Shown: in pieces, positions 33,666-46,292 of the stretch
Position numbering within the stretch: the stretch's first letter is position 1
How the letters are laid out: each line of letters opens with the position of its first letter
Assembly (NCBI GenBank): GCA_027625915.1
Contig: JANTQA010000016.1
Span: 3,725,001-3,789,000 of the forward strand
Length of the DNA: 64,000 nt
DNA from: Anaeramoeba flamelloides
Lineage: Eukaryota > Metamonada > Anaeramoebidae
Direction of reading: 5' to 3'
Program-made: the position numbers and the translations under genes
Notes under the pieces: model-generated
What the model was told of the DNA's origin: nothing
The model's input: only the letters and a program-made list of their open reading frames with translations
Databases searched by the model: none

Positions 33666-34482
33666 CCAAATCTAAAACCCGAAAATTTTCAAAAACACGG
33701 TAATTTCATTTTTCTTATTAATAGAAAAAATGAGTAAAAATTCAAAAATCTACTCCCATTTTACAGGCAAATAACCCAATTACCGAACAACTTATACCAT
33801 TCCAATTGTTTTGTTGGTTAAATATTCTGAATCCATCATTTTTGACTCTATGGTGAATTCAGAAATCAAAAAAATCCGAAATTTGTAAAATTAATTGAGA
33901 ACATTACTGAATGTGAAAATCTACTTTTAATTTTAAATTTTAAAATCAAAATCATTTTTATGATTTTAAAATATTTGAAAGCCTTTTAATTTGAGAAATT
34001 TCTTTGATTATTGTGAATTTATATGAAATTTTAGAAAAGATTTTGCAATCAAAATAAATCCTCGAAAAGTTCCCAATAGAAATTTAAAACGTTGAAAAAA
34101 GTATTAAGCGAAAAATATAAAGTAAATAAAACTCTTATTTCATAAATGCAACAACAAAATAATTCTGTTATAGAGTATTTCTGATATATTTAGAATATAT
34201 CTAAAGGGTACATAACAATAAATTTGATTATCAATTTTCAGTAATGTTCTCAATTAATTTTACAAATTTTGGATTTTTTTGATTTCTGAATTCGCTAAAT
34301 AGTTAAAAGTAACAGATTCAGAATATTTAACCAATATCCCAATTGGATTGGTTTTAATTTGATTGGATAGGGGTTATTTGTCTCTAAAATGGGAATAGAT
34401 TTTTGGATTTTTACTCAATATTTTTAATTGATCAGAAAAATAGAATTACTGGGAGTTTCAAAATTTTCAGGTGTTAGATTTG
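33666..34482. mobile_element. Foldback element I, about 255-bp inverted arms
   Basis: The left arm (33666-33925) starts CAAATCTAAAACCCGAAAAT; the right arm (34226-34482) is its diverged inverse. Shared words are TTCTGAATC, TTTGATTTCTGAATTC inverted, and AATTAATTGAGAACATTACTGA. The interior is about 300 bp of AT-rich DNA. No transposase is visible. Parts of the arm recur at 36070-36175 and 36630-36745. Confidence 0.75.
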
Positions 34483-35020
34483 ATAGTATATAAATCTTTA
34501 ATTTTATTTTGAAAAATTTTTTCATGATCGTATCGGGTTAACAAAGTTATGGATTTTTTTAGTTAATAATATTAAAAATATTCTTATTTATTAATATATT
34601 GAAAAATTGATTTTTTTTAATTCAGATATCCAGATTTTAAGATTATTTTCATAATATGTGCAACTCTGAAGGAAAAGTAAGTTTGGTAGTTATAAAGAAA
34701 ATGTAAAGAAAGACATTTTTTCGAGGGTAATAAACTTATTTTTGAGTCTTTATAAAATTGTCCTGTTATTTTCTGGTGTGATACCTTAAAAATTGTCTTT
34801 CTTTTTTTTTAATCTTATTTAGGGAGGTGTTATTAGCCCCCCTTATTTTCCAGAATTCCTACGTTTTTATTTGGGATTTTTATTAAAATATATTATTGGT
34901 GATATTCTTTACTTAGAAATTTCGAATAAGTTAGGTTCAGGAAAATGATGATCAACTAAGAAACCCATAAAAAGGATATTTATTCATAAAGATTAATTGA
35001 TTTTTTTTCCTTTTTTGATA

Positions 35021-35285
35021 CACTAATAAAAAAAGTTTTTTATAACATGTTATAAACGTGTTGTAAAGGTATTATAACCGTTTAAAATGTTATAAAATTT
35101 TATAAAAAAAACTTTTATAACATAAATGTTTGTCAGAAAATGTGTTATAAAATTTTTAACCTGTTATAAGCATGTTACAAGAATATTTTTTAAAAAATAT
35201 AGAAAAAATCATCATGTAAAAGGAAATTTTGTTATAAAAATGTTATATAGATGTTTTAACAAATTTTTTTTCTTTTTTATCTGGG
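35021..35285 (+). mobile_element. TTATAACA-rich MITE, copy 1
   Basis: This 265-bp element matches 46033-46292 in inverted orientation over its whole length. It is built largely of the words TTATAACA and TGTTATAA. The left end is CACTAATAAAAAAAG; the right end is degraded (ATCTGGG). The flanks contain TA. The frame that crosses it (35126-35398) is an artefact. Confidence 0.75.
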
Positions 35286-36059
35286 TATATAAGAGTATAA
35301 ATTATTTAAAACCTCTCAGAATTAAAAATATTACACTTAAAGGGATTGGATTCACATTCGATTTCTCTAGAATCAAATTATGTTGTAATTGGGCATAAAT
35401 TTATAAGTACCAACATGCCTCAAATATCTCTAAAAAATCTATTATAAATCTTATTGCACAATTAAAATAATATATTTTTTATTAAGGATAAATATAAAAA
35501 AAGTTTCCAAAATGAAATATTTTTTTTTAATTTCCTTTTCCAAATCTAAAAAGAGAATTCCAAAATAAAATTATACTAATATTTAATAATTCAGATTTAT
35601 AAATTCCAAAAGTAACTCTTTTTTTTATATTTTTGTTTAATTTCAAAGATTAAATTAATAATCAGCAAAATAAAAACTCAAAGACTGATGAGTTTTGTTT
35701 CCTTTTTATAAAGATAATTTTAATAAAATCAATATATTTTCAAGATTTCAGAAATAATTTTCAAAATATTTTTTTAAAAAATCTATTGGTTAATTATAAA
35801 ATTTTTTAAAAAGATCCAATAACAACATATTTTGATCTAATATTTCTCTTTGGTTTATGCTAAGTCCATAAGAGATCTAAATTTTATTGATAAACTTTTG
35901 TTAAGCTTTTATCAAAATACCCTATTAATTTTTTTTTCTTGAGATTTGGATTTCAATATTAATAATAAGAAATAATAACATTAAAAAATATTTTTTTTTT
36001 TTCCAAATCAATACAACATAAAAATAATTCACAAATTACAATAAGTACTCAAGATCATA
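35286..36059. other. Intergenic, nothing recognised
   Basis: AT-rich with short runs and no open frame or terminal repeats that I could match. Confidence 0.4.
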
Positions 36060-37210
36060 TTTTTTAATCAATTAAAATGATCAGTAAAAATTCAAAAATC
36101 TATTCTCCATTTTACAGATAAATCAATAAATTATTCAGCAATCATTAACCATTAAATATTCTGATTAGAATATAAATTAAATAATTTAAAAATATATCAA
36201 ATTTAATCCTTTTATAAAGGCAGAAATTAAAAAAAACCCAAGATAAAAAAATTATTATTAAAATGAATCAAAACGGAAAATTTAATTTTTTTTTTTTTTG
36301 ATTAGAAATATAATAAATTTAATATAAAAAATCTAGGATTAACTTGTATTTTTTGTTTTTATTTTAGGATATATATCATAATAGTTTTTTTTACTTTAGA
36401 TATTTCCCTCAATACTTTTTTTCAAAATTTGATATTTAAATTGGGAAAAATTAGAGGATTTATTTTCACCAAATAATTGTTGTTAATTTAATATAAAAAT
36501 ATAACATTCATTACTAATTCTCAAATTAAAATAAATTCAAATATCATCACTTGAGAAAAATGATTATGAGTGTAAAAAATTAGCCTTCATACCTGCAACC
36601 TATAAAATTTCCAAAATCTGAAAATTTCATTTTACTCAATCAATTGAAAATATCCAGAAAAATTCAAGAATATACTTCCCTTTTATAAAAATCAGATATA
36701 TTATTGAGCAAACTTTAACCATTATACTAGTAGATATCGAATAAATATACTAAATATATTAATTTTAACCCGTTTATAAATATAGACATTAAAAGAATAT
36801 AAAACTTTCAACTTTTTAGAGAGAGTGTAACCAAAAACAGAAATCTAAACTTGATTTTAATTTTTCACTAAAAAATAAGTTTTATCAATTTAAAATATAT
36901 AAATTAACTTTAATTTGAGAATTATCCCTGAATGTTATATTTTTATATTAAATTAACAACAATTATTTGGTAAAAATAAATCCTCTAATTTTTCCCAATT
37001 TAAATATCAAATTTTGAAAAATCTATTAAAGGAAATATCTAAAGTAAATAAAAATATTATTGTATAAATTCATAAAATAAAAACAAAAAATACAAGTTAA
37101 TCCTAGATTTTTATATTAAATTTATTATATTTCTAAGGAAAAATCACCACAAAATTAAATTTTCTGTCTTTATTCATTTTTATAATAAATTTTTTCCTAT
37201 TGGGATTTTT
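36060..37210. repeat. Mosaic of inverted repeats related to element I
   Basis: Arms at about 36290-36540 and 36890-37140 are inverse copies (AATTTAATATAAAAA...TAGGATTAACTTGTATTTT, AATTGGGAAAAATTAGAGGA, GTTGTTAATTTAATATAAAA). Between and before them lie two segments similar to the left arm of element I (GTAAAAATTCAAAAATCTA near 36085; AAAAATTCAAGAATATACT near 36660). This looks like at least one element inserted into another of the same family. No coding frame. Confidence 0.65.
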
Positions 37211-37842
37211 TTAATTTCTGCCTTTACCAAAGTGCTAAAAATTGATATATTTAGATTTAATAATCAACATTACCAATTAGAAGGTTTAATAAGTGCCCAA
37301 TATTTATTATATTACTCTTTAAAATTGAGAATATCATTTTCAATTTTTAGAAATATATTCAATTGACCTCAGAAATGAAATTTATCCTGATTTTTTAAAT
37401 TTTTGTGTAATAAGTTTAACTATTAGTTGTCAAATATTTTGCACAAAAACCTAATAATATACTTTTAGGCTTACTAACTAGTGTTTACAACTTTTAAGCA
37501 ATTCTTTTTTCGAGAAAATTTTTTGAACTTTAACCACCACTTGAAACTCTTGTTTATAATTTTTGTTTTTTTTTGGGATAATTTTTAATTTCAAAAAAAT
37601 AACTTAAAATTTGTGAACGAGGCTAAATCCCACAAAAAAAAAATTGATAATAAAAAATTTTATTTTGACAATACATAACCTCCTAAGATGAAAAGAATTA
37701 AAAACAAAACCGAAATGGGATCACTCAAATTTGAAATATTGAATATATGTCCAAAAAATATTACATTAATATAGAATGGTAATAGTAAAAAAATGAAAAG
37801 TAATGCTGAATGCAGAGACTTTCGAGGACGATTCTTTTCTCT
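37211..37842. other. Intergenic, nothing recognised
   Basis: AT-rich 3' flank of the membrane-protein gene that follows on the minus strand. Confidence 0.4.
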
Positions 37843-38643
37843 TTATTTTTTTGCAAGGATTTTTTTTGGTAAAAAATTTGATAGCCAATCGCCTTCTATA
37901 TTGATCGTGCAATTTTGCATTTCTTTTCGAAAGGAGCACATATAAATAAAACCAGTACTGACTCCGATCCATTCGAAAAATCCAAAGGCATTGACCCCGG
38001 CATAGGTGATTCCAATGTCTTTGTTTCTTTGTTTCCACACCATTTCTATGGCAATCATCCAAAGCATTACCAAGGCGGATAAGGAATAAACAACAAAAAG
38101 AAACAAACGAAATTTGTAAATAATTTGTTTCTTGTGTTCCTTGTTGTAAACGTTTGTGAAAATTATATAAATCAGCATATTGAGAAAAATCATTGCAAAA
38201 AGTAGGACGGCGCTAACAAAATGCACAATTGTTAGAGGCTTGAAGTATTCTCTTAAAGTAAATTCCTCCAAGGCCAGATTCCATTCCTTTTGCAGCGAGG
38301 AAATGCTTTGGATAATTAAAAAGATTCCGATCAAGATCTTGGTTATCATCATGGTCTGTTGTAAACCCTTCCCACCTTTTGTCATTGTTAAAGGCTTCCC
38401 ATATTGGACGTAGATTAAAATAGCAGTGAAGAACAATCCGATTCCTGCCATTACAAATAATTTTTGAGAAATTTCCTTTTCCGGTGAAATATTTTCGGCC
38501 ATCGACACAGTTGTAAATATAATTTCCTCGGGTGAATGTCTTTGTGTCTTGGACATTGCTAAAACAAAGCTAACAGTAAAAAACATAATACCCATAGTGA
38601 AGTCAAGAACAGCCTTACTTGGAACAGAAATACTTTTTTTCAT
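37843..38643 (-). CDS. Six-helix membrane protein, Frag1/DRAM/Sfk1-like
   Basis: Single exon of 266 residues from ATG 38643. Six hydrophobic segments are visible at about 11-31, 63-83, 97-117, 139-164, 180-205 and 220-243. The last carries NAFGFFEWIGVSTGFIYMCS, which resembles the conserved Glu-Trp-containing final helix of the Frag1/DRAM/Sfk1 family; length (about 240-270) and six-helix layout also fit. Members act in lysosomal or plasma-membrane lipid homeostasis and autophagy; which applies here is unknown. The loop after helix 1 is long and polar, with a basic C-terminal tail ending KKILAKK. DNA is clearly richer in G+C than the flanks. Without a database search another small polytopic family remains possible. 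Confidence 0.75.
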   Translation of the reverse strand: MKKSISVPSKAVLDFTMGIMFFTVSFVLAMSKTQRHSPEEIIFTTVSMAENISPEKEISQKLFVMAGIGLFFTAILIYVQYGKPLTMTKGGKGLQQTMMITKILIGIFLIIQSISSLQKEWNLALEEFTLREYFKPLTIVHFVSAVLLFAMIFLNMLIYIIFTNVYNKEHKKQIIYKFRLFLFVVYSLSALVMLWMIAIEMVWKQRNKDIGITYAGVNAFGFFEWIGVSTGFIYMCSFRKEMQNCTINIEGDWLSNFLPKKILAKK

Positions 38644-40247
38644 AATCAATAATCTGGGAAAGCGAAAAATTCTAATTATTTTTTGTTGAGAAATTGAAGA
38701 AAATAAACAGGTAAATTTTTTTTAAAACATCATTGGATACTTTTTTTGATAAAAATTCGATTATTTTGGTATGATTTAATTTGACCGACTATCTTGATTT
38801 GTTGTGTTTAATTATTTATTTTATTTCTTTTTTTGTGATCTTGAGGGTCATCTTTCCAAACTAAACAGAATCTTTTTTAGTACAATTTCTTTCAGAAAAT
38901 TAAAGACTCGTCAAATTTAAGTTTTCCAAATTAAGTGGTGGTGTTGATCTATTTTTTGAACACCAAATTCAGGTTAAAGTCATTTCAAAATTATAAATTT
39001 GATAAATAATTATTTTGATAAAACAGATCTGATCATTTAAATCTAAAAACAAAATAGAAGCACTTTTATCAAAAACCCCCCTATTTCTTTTTTTAAAAAT
39101 GATATTTTGTGAGGTATTTTTCGAATTTTTAACAGAAAAAAAACAAAAAAAAATAAAAAAGAAACAAATCAAAATCAGAGAAGGAAAACGTTGTGTTGAT
39201 CTTTTTTTTTTCACGATGAAAAGATAAGATCTCAGCGTTTGATATTTAAAAAAAAGTAAAGATGCAAAAGATTTTCAAGAGGAAATTTGATCAGAAGGTT
39301 AAAAAGCTTAAATCGGAAACAATATAATCCTGTTTTGTAATTTTACAGGTTTTACTCGAGTTGGAAAGAATTAATATTTTTGAATTCATTTTCTCAATTG
39401 AAAAACAAATCATTGTATATTTGTGAATGGAAATAGTTTGAGTCAATTCAATATATCCAGTTTTTCATTTAAATTTAAACCATACAATAATTTTTTCTAA
39501 TTGTTGTCCAACAAAATAAAATCAAACATTTTCGAATAATTCCGAGTATAATTTGAAGAAAATTGAATTCTGAGAGGTGAATTCATATTAAATTTGTATC
39601 TTTTGATTCGAAAATTGTTTTTCACTTTTTTGTATTTCTTAAAACAGAGTCGGTAGTTCAATTTTTAAGGGATATTTTGAATTTTTTTTTTTTTGTGATT
39701 TGGAATTGAGAAAAGTCTTGACTTTAACAAAAGGTAAGGTTGTTATTTCTATAGTGTGATGGTTTAAATTTGGCGCCTGGGAGTAAAACCTTTAAAATAA
39801 TTTTGATTATTTAAAAATCAAGTATATAAATGAATAATTTGAAAGAATCCTCTATTGTTCTACCAGTTAATTTTTGATTTTGTTTATAAAATGTACCAAG
39901 ATCAACCAAGAAGATTTTAAGAATTTGAATTTTTGAATAATTTTTGGATTATCATTTTACAAAAAAATGAACAAATGTTATTTATTGGGTGATTTATTTT
40001 ATCCAGTAAATTCATTATTTCCTTAGTTTTAAAAATAGAAATCAAACACCCTATTTTTTTCTTTTTTTGGAAAATATCATATATTTGTAAAAATCAATTT
40101 CTTAAGGAACTAGTCTCTATTATTTTTTTTTTTGACCAATTTCTACATTATGATTCCTTATCTAGAAATAAGTTTAATATGAAAATAAACAGGGGTTTTC
40201 AAATCTCAGTAATTTGCTAAAAATTTTAAAAATCTCTATTAAATTTA
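38644..40247. other. Intergenic, nothing recognised
   Basis: The 5' flank of the membrane-protein gene. A frame at 39214-38969 (-) is hydrophobic/Lys-rich without a domain. No transposon ends were matched. Confidence 0.4.
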
Positions 40248-40833
40248 AACTATTTCCAATAAAGTGCAGCAATTTTTTTTTTAAATAATATCTTTAAAAA
40301 TAAATCTTCAAAAAAGTATTTAAATATCCAAAATCATAAACAATCATTTATCGATTCTTTGTAACAATTTAATTTGTTTCTTAGTATTGCACTACATAAA
40401 TAAAATATATTAAATTTTCTGATCTCAATTTTATCAGATATTTTTTACGTGGTGGAAATTAGGTTTTTATTATTTTCTTTTTGATTGAAAAAAAAACTAA
40501 AATAACTTTTGTAATCTCAACAAAATTTCAAATAGAATTGAAAACATATAACTGTATTTTTTTGTTTAAAAAATCATTTGTACCCTTTCCATATTTCCAG
40601 TTTTTTATTGAAATTGTTATTACATTGTTTTCACCAAAAAAAATTGCTATTTTTTTTTTCATTTTTAGGAAATATTTCATCAAACATATTTTATAATAAA
40701 TACCTTAGACATTTATTCTCTTTTTATTATTATTAACAATAATTTTGTAATTTCAATTAATGAATACCTTCACTAGCAAAGATGATTTTTTATGAAATGT
40801 AAAAAAAAATGTTATACTTTTTTGGAAATACCT
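40248..40833. mobile_element. Carrier repeat, copy B (uninterrupted)
   Basis: This 586-bp element has inverted ends AACTATTTCC and ACTTTTTTGGAAATACCT and is flanked by TA at 40246-40247 and 40834-40835. It matches copy A at 5361-6994 along its whole length once the Tc1 insertion is set aside. At the point of insertion it reads TTTTTATTATTTTCTTTTTG, the intact empty site. A 71-codon frame inside has no domain. Confidence 0.85.
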
Positions 40834-40932
40834 TAGATAAAAAATTTAATACATAATAGTACATTAAGGGGGTTTATTCTAATTGAATTCTTCAGATACC
40901 ACAATAAATATTATTTATTTATTCTTTTACTA

Positions 40933-41181
40933 TTATTTTCCAATTAAAAAATGAAAATTATTAGTTCAAATTCTTCAAAATATTTTTCTAGTTTTAAAGT
41001 TGAAGAAAATTCAAAGATCTGTACAACTTCATTTATTAATGATATTTTTAGACCATAAATATAACTTCCTTACTTGAATCTGAGACAAAATATTTACTCA
41101 ACTAATTTGAATGTAGCTTTAAAAATTAATATTCATTTTGGAAATTGAAATAAAAATTTTCATTTATTAATTGGAAAATAA
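40933..41181. mobile_element. 249-bp MITE with about 40-bp inverted ends
   Basis: TTATTTTCCAATTAAAAAAT at the left is answered by ATTTATTAATTGGAAAATAA at the right, the match continuing through GAAAATT and TTTCAAATTC-like words. No coding frame. Only one copy was noticed. Confidence 0.6.
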
Positions 41182-43905
41182 CATTATTTTTTTTTATATT
41201 TAAGGTTCTTACAACACATACACTTAAATGATTTTTTAATTTTTCATGTTTTTTTGATTAGGTTAAAATTGTGATTTTTTCATTAACTATATTACTTTTT
41301 GGGTACAAATGCAATGATCAGAAAAGTTGGTCATCTATAAAATGTTTTATATAGTAAGGTATTCCATATTATCTACAATCGAAGATGCTTAGGGTTGTTT
41401 TGGTTTTGGAAAAAGTATTTTCTTTTTTTATTTGATGTTTCTACAACAACTCACTTCCTTTCTTTTTTAAATGGAATATAATGATAAATGATCCTATTCA
41501 ACTTAACTGAGATTAAAGAATAACACTTATCGTTTTCTTTGAAAAAATCATACAGAAAGTATATCCTCAATTACTTGATTTAGACACCATCTTGATATTT
41601 TTTTGATAAAATATTGTAAATGTCAGGTTATCAACAACACTTGAAGATACTTTTCAAAAAAAATTAGGTATTTATAATCAAAAAAATATATTTAATTAAA
41701 TAATAAAAATGTTTGAGGTGAAAACACTAATTAAAAAATTGAAAATAATTCTTCTAAAATTAAAGAATTCAATAAACCAAATAAATTTTAATTCTTTTAT
41801 TAAATTAAATATTCTAAAATTAGAATATATAGTTTTTTTTTGAGGTTTTATTTTCAAGCTATTATTTTTAATATTCTATTGAAAAAAAAAATTGAATTTT
41901 AATATTATTCTTTCTAAATTATATTTTTTTTGAAAAACAAAAGAAACCAAAAATAAAATTAAAAATTATTTTATCTTTTTTCGAAACAATAATTGAACAA
42001 AATTTCAAATCTTTGGCTAAAAAAAAACTTGAAAAAAACTTTTATAAATTATAATTTGAAAGTTCTTAAATTAAATAATTACTATTTATATCTTTGTAGA
42101 ATTAATGTGATTTCTTTAAGAAAATTCTTATGATTTTAGCAAATATCTTGTATTTATCACAATTGATCTTGTATTATTTTCTAAATTTTGAAAGATCAAA
42201 TGTAATTTTGAGGATGTTAGAAATATTGGTATACTTAACATAAAGTTGTAAGATTCGAATTTATATATTGTTTTAAAGTAATTATCATTAGTTATTTGAG
42301 GTGTATTTCTCAGCTTGTGAAATTCTTTGATTAGATATTGTATAAAAACCCAAAAGTATTTAATTAGATTTTTCCATCAAAATGCAATGAATTTATAGCT
42401 ATTGTTACCTATTCCCAAATATATATATATATATATTTCGTGAGCAAATAATTGTTCACAAATAAAAACTTTAACACTATTAAATATTTTTTCAATGAAA
42501 AAGCCTTTAATGAAACTCTCTTCTATTCAAGTATTTGTTAAGAAAAATATGAGTATTTTAATAAAAATCTCTCTTTATACTATTGAAATAGTCATATCTG
42601 GGCTGTACTCTCAATATAGTTTTCAATGACCCTCTAATATTCTTATTATAATAACAACGATTTCCAATTAACTCATGAAAAATTATTTCATTCTTTTATT
42701 ATTTCTCCAGACTAGAAAAATTAATCTCCCTTTTATTTGATGAGGTCAATTTTAAAAAATATTTTACTCTTCAAATTTTGTGTGGTATATCAAATTTTGA
42801 GTACAAGTATTATTTAGATTCAATATTAACAGACTTTAATTCTAACTTCTATATGAAAACACTTATCGCATGAATACTATTAAATCTTGCATTTTAAATG
42901 TTTAAAATTCTGTAAAAAAGAGATCAACAAAATTTTTCTATTTCTACTAATTGAAGGACTGTTTCTCCTTATTTTTTAAAACTTCGAACCAAGAGTTTGT
43001 GAGAAAGAAAAAATTCCTAAATTAAGAGAATTATTTTTACTTATTCAAAAAGAAGTTTTCTTATTGATCTTCTCATTTAAAAATCAGATAATTTTATTAG
43101 GAAAAAATCAAACAATTTTGAAAAAATCTGCATTTCCTTACCATGTAAAGGTATATTCATCAATGCAAAGACTTGAGAGTTGAAAAATATGATTTCTCAA
43201 ATTTATCTCGAAATTTAGATTAGTTCAACATAATTTGATTATATGAAAAAAAATTAAAGAATACACTAGAAGATTATTTCTGCAAATTATTTTCTGATAT
43301 ATTGGGAATACAAAGAAGTTATATACAACTTCAGATAAAGGAAACTACACTAATTATACTTTGGTTTTTTATGTTGATCAATAAAAAGTTAATCCTTGAA
43401 ACTAAAATATAAAAAAATAGTTACTTTTGGATGTTCTAAATAAGTTTAATTAAATCCAAGATAACTATTATTTTGGTTTCGAATTTTTAGATTTGGAAAA
43501 TGGATTAAAAAAAAATTTCCCAAAATGAAAATTATTAATTGTGATCATTAGTAAAAAATCTAAAAATTATTTGTAGTTAAAAAATATACACCAAAAGATT
43601 TTTTTGAGAATGGGAACTATTAATAACTAGAGTATGATTAACTTTCAAGAACAAAATCATTTAAATAGAGAATTGTCTAGGGTTACACCAATCTCTTAAC
43701 AAAAAAATTCTATTGCGGAAATATTCTGGTATCAAGAACTATAATTGTTACAAATAAGAGACAGAGGTTGTAACTCGTTAATACTATCAAGTTGGAATTT
43801 TCAAAATAGAAATTTGTCTTGGATTCAAAAAAAGCAAAATTTATACTCTAAAAATGAAAACCAGAGAAAAGTAAAACTTTGTATTTTATTTTTTCATTCT
43901 TTTCA
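41182..43905. other. 2.7-kb intergenic region, mostly unexplained
   Basis: AT-rich with a (TA)n run at about 42420-42436. The stretch 43380-43600 resembles 53925-54110 in the same orientation (ATAGTTACTTTTGGAT, TTATTTTGGTTTC, CCAAAATGAAAATT), so it holds part of another dispersed repeat. No gene was recognised. Confidence 0.45.
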
Positions 43906-45580
43906 ATGTCTAATAAATCCTTAATAAATCAAAAGATATTTTGCTTTTCAAAATATTTACAAAACAGTGATTTATTTAAACAGATCAAAACAATAGCACA
44001 AAACAAATCACTTCAATTGTCCATTATTGAAATTTATTTCAAACACAAATCAAGCAACACACAAAGACACAATTCCTTTTTACAAACACACATCTTAATC
44101 CACTTAAAAAATGACTTTTCTCGTTTTGTAACTTTAAACGGATCGATCGGGATCACAAAGATTATTAAAAAAAAAACAAACAAAGTGGATCAACAGCAAA
44201 ACTATACATATTTTACTCTAATTGATCTACCACCAACCGACAAACCTTCTTTAAAAATCCTACGATCATTAGATTTCCTCACGCTCCTCTCTCAAAACAA
44301 GCGATGGGAAACCAGAAAATTCAATGAAATTGCAGTGAATGATTACAGAACTACGCGTTCAGCATTTCTCAGTTATTTAAGCAATCAGACATTTAACGAT
44401 TTAGGTGTCAAGATTATTCAGCTTTCAAAAACTCTATCTTATCCTGGGTATGGATGGAAAAGAATGAGAATTGAAAAAAACCAAAATCAATTCAAGACAA
44501 TAAAGGTTGGTCACCTTAAGAAGCAATCTCCTCACAAAAGACAAGACAAAAAAAACAAAAAAACAAAAACAAAATCATATTCAAACCCAAACTTGTCCGG
44601 AAAAAAGGTTTCAGTCTCATCCAAGCAAAAATCGGAAAATGATAAACAAAAAGACAAAAACAACCGAAAACAAAAAAAGAAAATCAATAAAAAAGAATCA
44701 CCCGAATCATCAGAATCAGAAGAATTATCTCAAGGATCAGAATCAGAAGAATTGACTGTAACAGAAGAATTGCCTGAAACAGAAGAATCAGAAGAAAAAA
44801 ATCTAAAAGAAAAATCGAAAAAAAAAGAGAACCAAAAGAGAAAAGAAAAACCAAAAAAAAAAGAACAAAATGAAAAGAAACAATCAGAAAAGGACAAAAA
44901 GAAAAAGAACAAAAATATAAACAAAAACAAAAAAGATCTACCAAATAAAAAAGAAATTGTGAGGATTAATCTATTTCAAAATAAACAAGAACTTGTTCCA
45001 AACCCAATGCTCGAAATAAATGAATTTATTAAAAATTTTAAAGAAAACCCACCAAAAAATGTAGAAACAAAAAAAATTTTAATTGACTTTGTAAATAATA
45101 TCACAAAATCAATCATGGATAGTAAACAAATTAAAAACATTGATTGTGATAAACAATTATTATTTTGTAAAATATTTGATTATATATATGAATTAATCCT
45201 TCAAGAAATCCATTTTCAAATAATTACAATCATTAAAGAAAGATACAACGTAGACATTGATAGGCAATTCAGATCAACGATTTCTAATATGAATTATATC
45301 CAACTTAAACATTTTCAGATCAATAAGAAATATATTGATATTAAAAAGCTTGCAATGTCGAGTGTTTGGCTTGAAAAAATTAATCAAGTCATTTTGCCTT
45401 CTAAAAAGTTATTTATAATCAACTCGTGTGTGAATTATTTATTATCAAGCTTTAAAAAAAAATCCGATTTAGGTATCCTTTCTATTTTTCTTTTCTTTTA
45501 ATTTTCTTTGCTTTCATTTTCTTTTTTTTTTTTTTTTTTGATTATAAACAGGAATCATTAACAATAAGAAAAGATATTAA
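43906..45580 (+). CDS. VPS9-type Rab exchange-factor candidate with a short C-terminus
   Basis: It starts at ATG 43906 (MSNKSLINQKIFCFSKYLQN). Exon 1 runs to 45472; a 79-nt intron (donor GTATCC, T tract, AACAG) leads to a short exon 45552-45580 ending GIINNKKRY. If unspliced the frame stops at 45501. The N-terminal 200 residues are an unidentified globular part; about 200-360 is very basic and Lys/Glu/Ser-rich. The region of about residues 395-525 resembles VPS9: IFDYIYELILQEIHFQIITI, a central NMNYIQLKHFQI, and INQVILPSKKLFIINSCVNY, which mirrors the K-x-P-x-x-K-L-x-x-I-x-x-C segment. VPS9 proteins activate Rab5-class GTPases on endosomes. The usual end of the domain (L-P-x-L-x-Y-x-x-I-x-A-N) is missing, so function is doubtful. 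Confidence 0.7.
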
Positions 45581-46032
45581 AAAATAAAATAATAATAATA
45601 TTAAGAAGAATAAAAGATCTTCAAAAGAAAAAAAAAAAATTATAAATACAATCTATCAAAAAATGAAAAGATCTATCAGAAATAATTCAGAATTTTCAAA
45701 ATATACAACCGTTGTCAAAAATTAAATGAAAAATATTTATTTAATTTTAAAAAATTTAAAGAACCATAAGGATTACGGTCCTTGAAATATGGGGAAAAAA
45801 AAGATATTATTTGTTTATCTTGTAATTATCAATCGATTGATATAAAATTAAAACCATCATATGTCAAAAGTCCAAAAAAAATATTCTATTGAAAAAAAAA
45901 CGCAAAAAATCAGTAAAAATTATCGAAAATTAATTTTGAGATCAAAAATTTTTAGTTTTTTTAGTTTTTGATCTTTTCAAAATGAAAAACAACTTATTTT
46001 TTTACCATTTGAACAAAAAAAGAATTTTTTAT
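45581..46032. other. 3' flank, nothing recognised
   Basis: AT-rich. A short imperfect palindrome AAGGATTACGGTCCTT lies at about 45768-45783. Confidence 0.4.
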
Positions 46033-46292
46033 CCCTAATAAAAAAACATTTTTTATAACATCTATATAACATTTTTATAACAAAATTTCCTTTTATATGA
46101 TGATTTTTTATATATTTTTTGAAAAAAATAGTATATAACGGACTTATAACATGTTACAAATAATATAACACATTTTATAACAAATATTTATGTTATAAAA
46201 GTTGTTATGATAAAATTTTATAACAGTTTAAACGTTTATAACACCTTTACAACATGTTTATAACATGTTATAAAATATTTTTTTTATTAGGG
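46033..46292 (-). mobile_element. TTATAACA-rich MITE, copy 2
   Basis: This 260-bp element has perfect inverted ends CCCTAATAAAAAAA / TTTTTTTATTAGGG, flanked on both sides by TAT. The interior is a string of TTATAACA / TGTTATAA words. It is the inverse copy of 35021-35285 and the better preserved of the two. Confidence 0.85.

Noticed and set aside
35126-35398. 90-codon frame on the plus strand
   Set aside because: It lies mostly in the TTATAACA-rich MITE.
42960-43020. TTCGAACCAAG, a B-box-like word
   Set aside because: No A box at the right distance and no cloverleaf on either strand.
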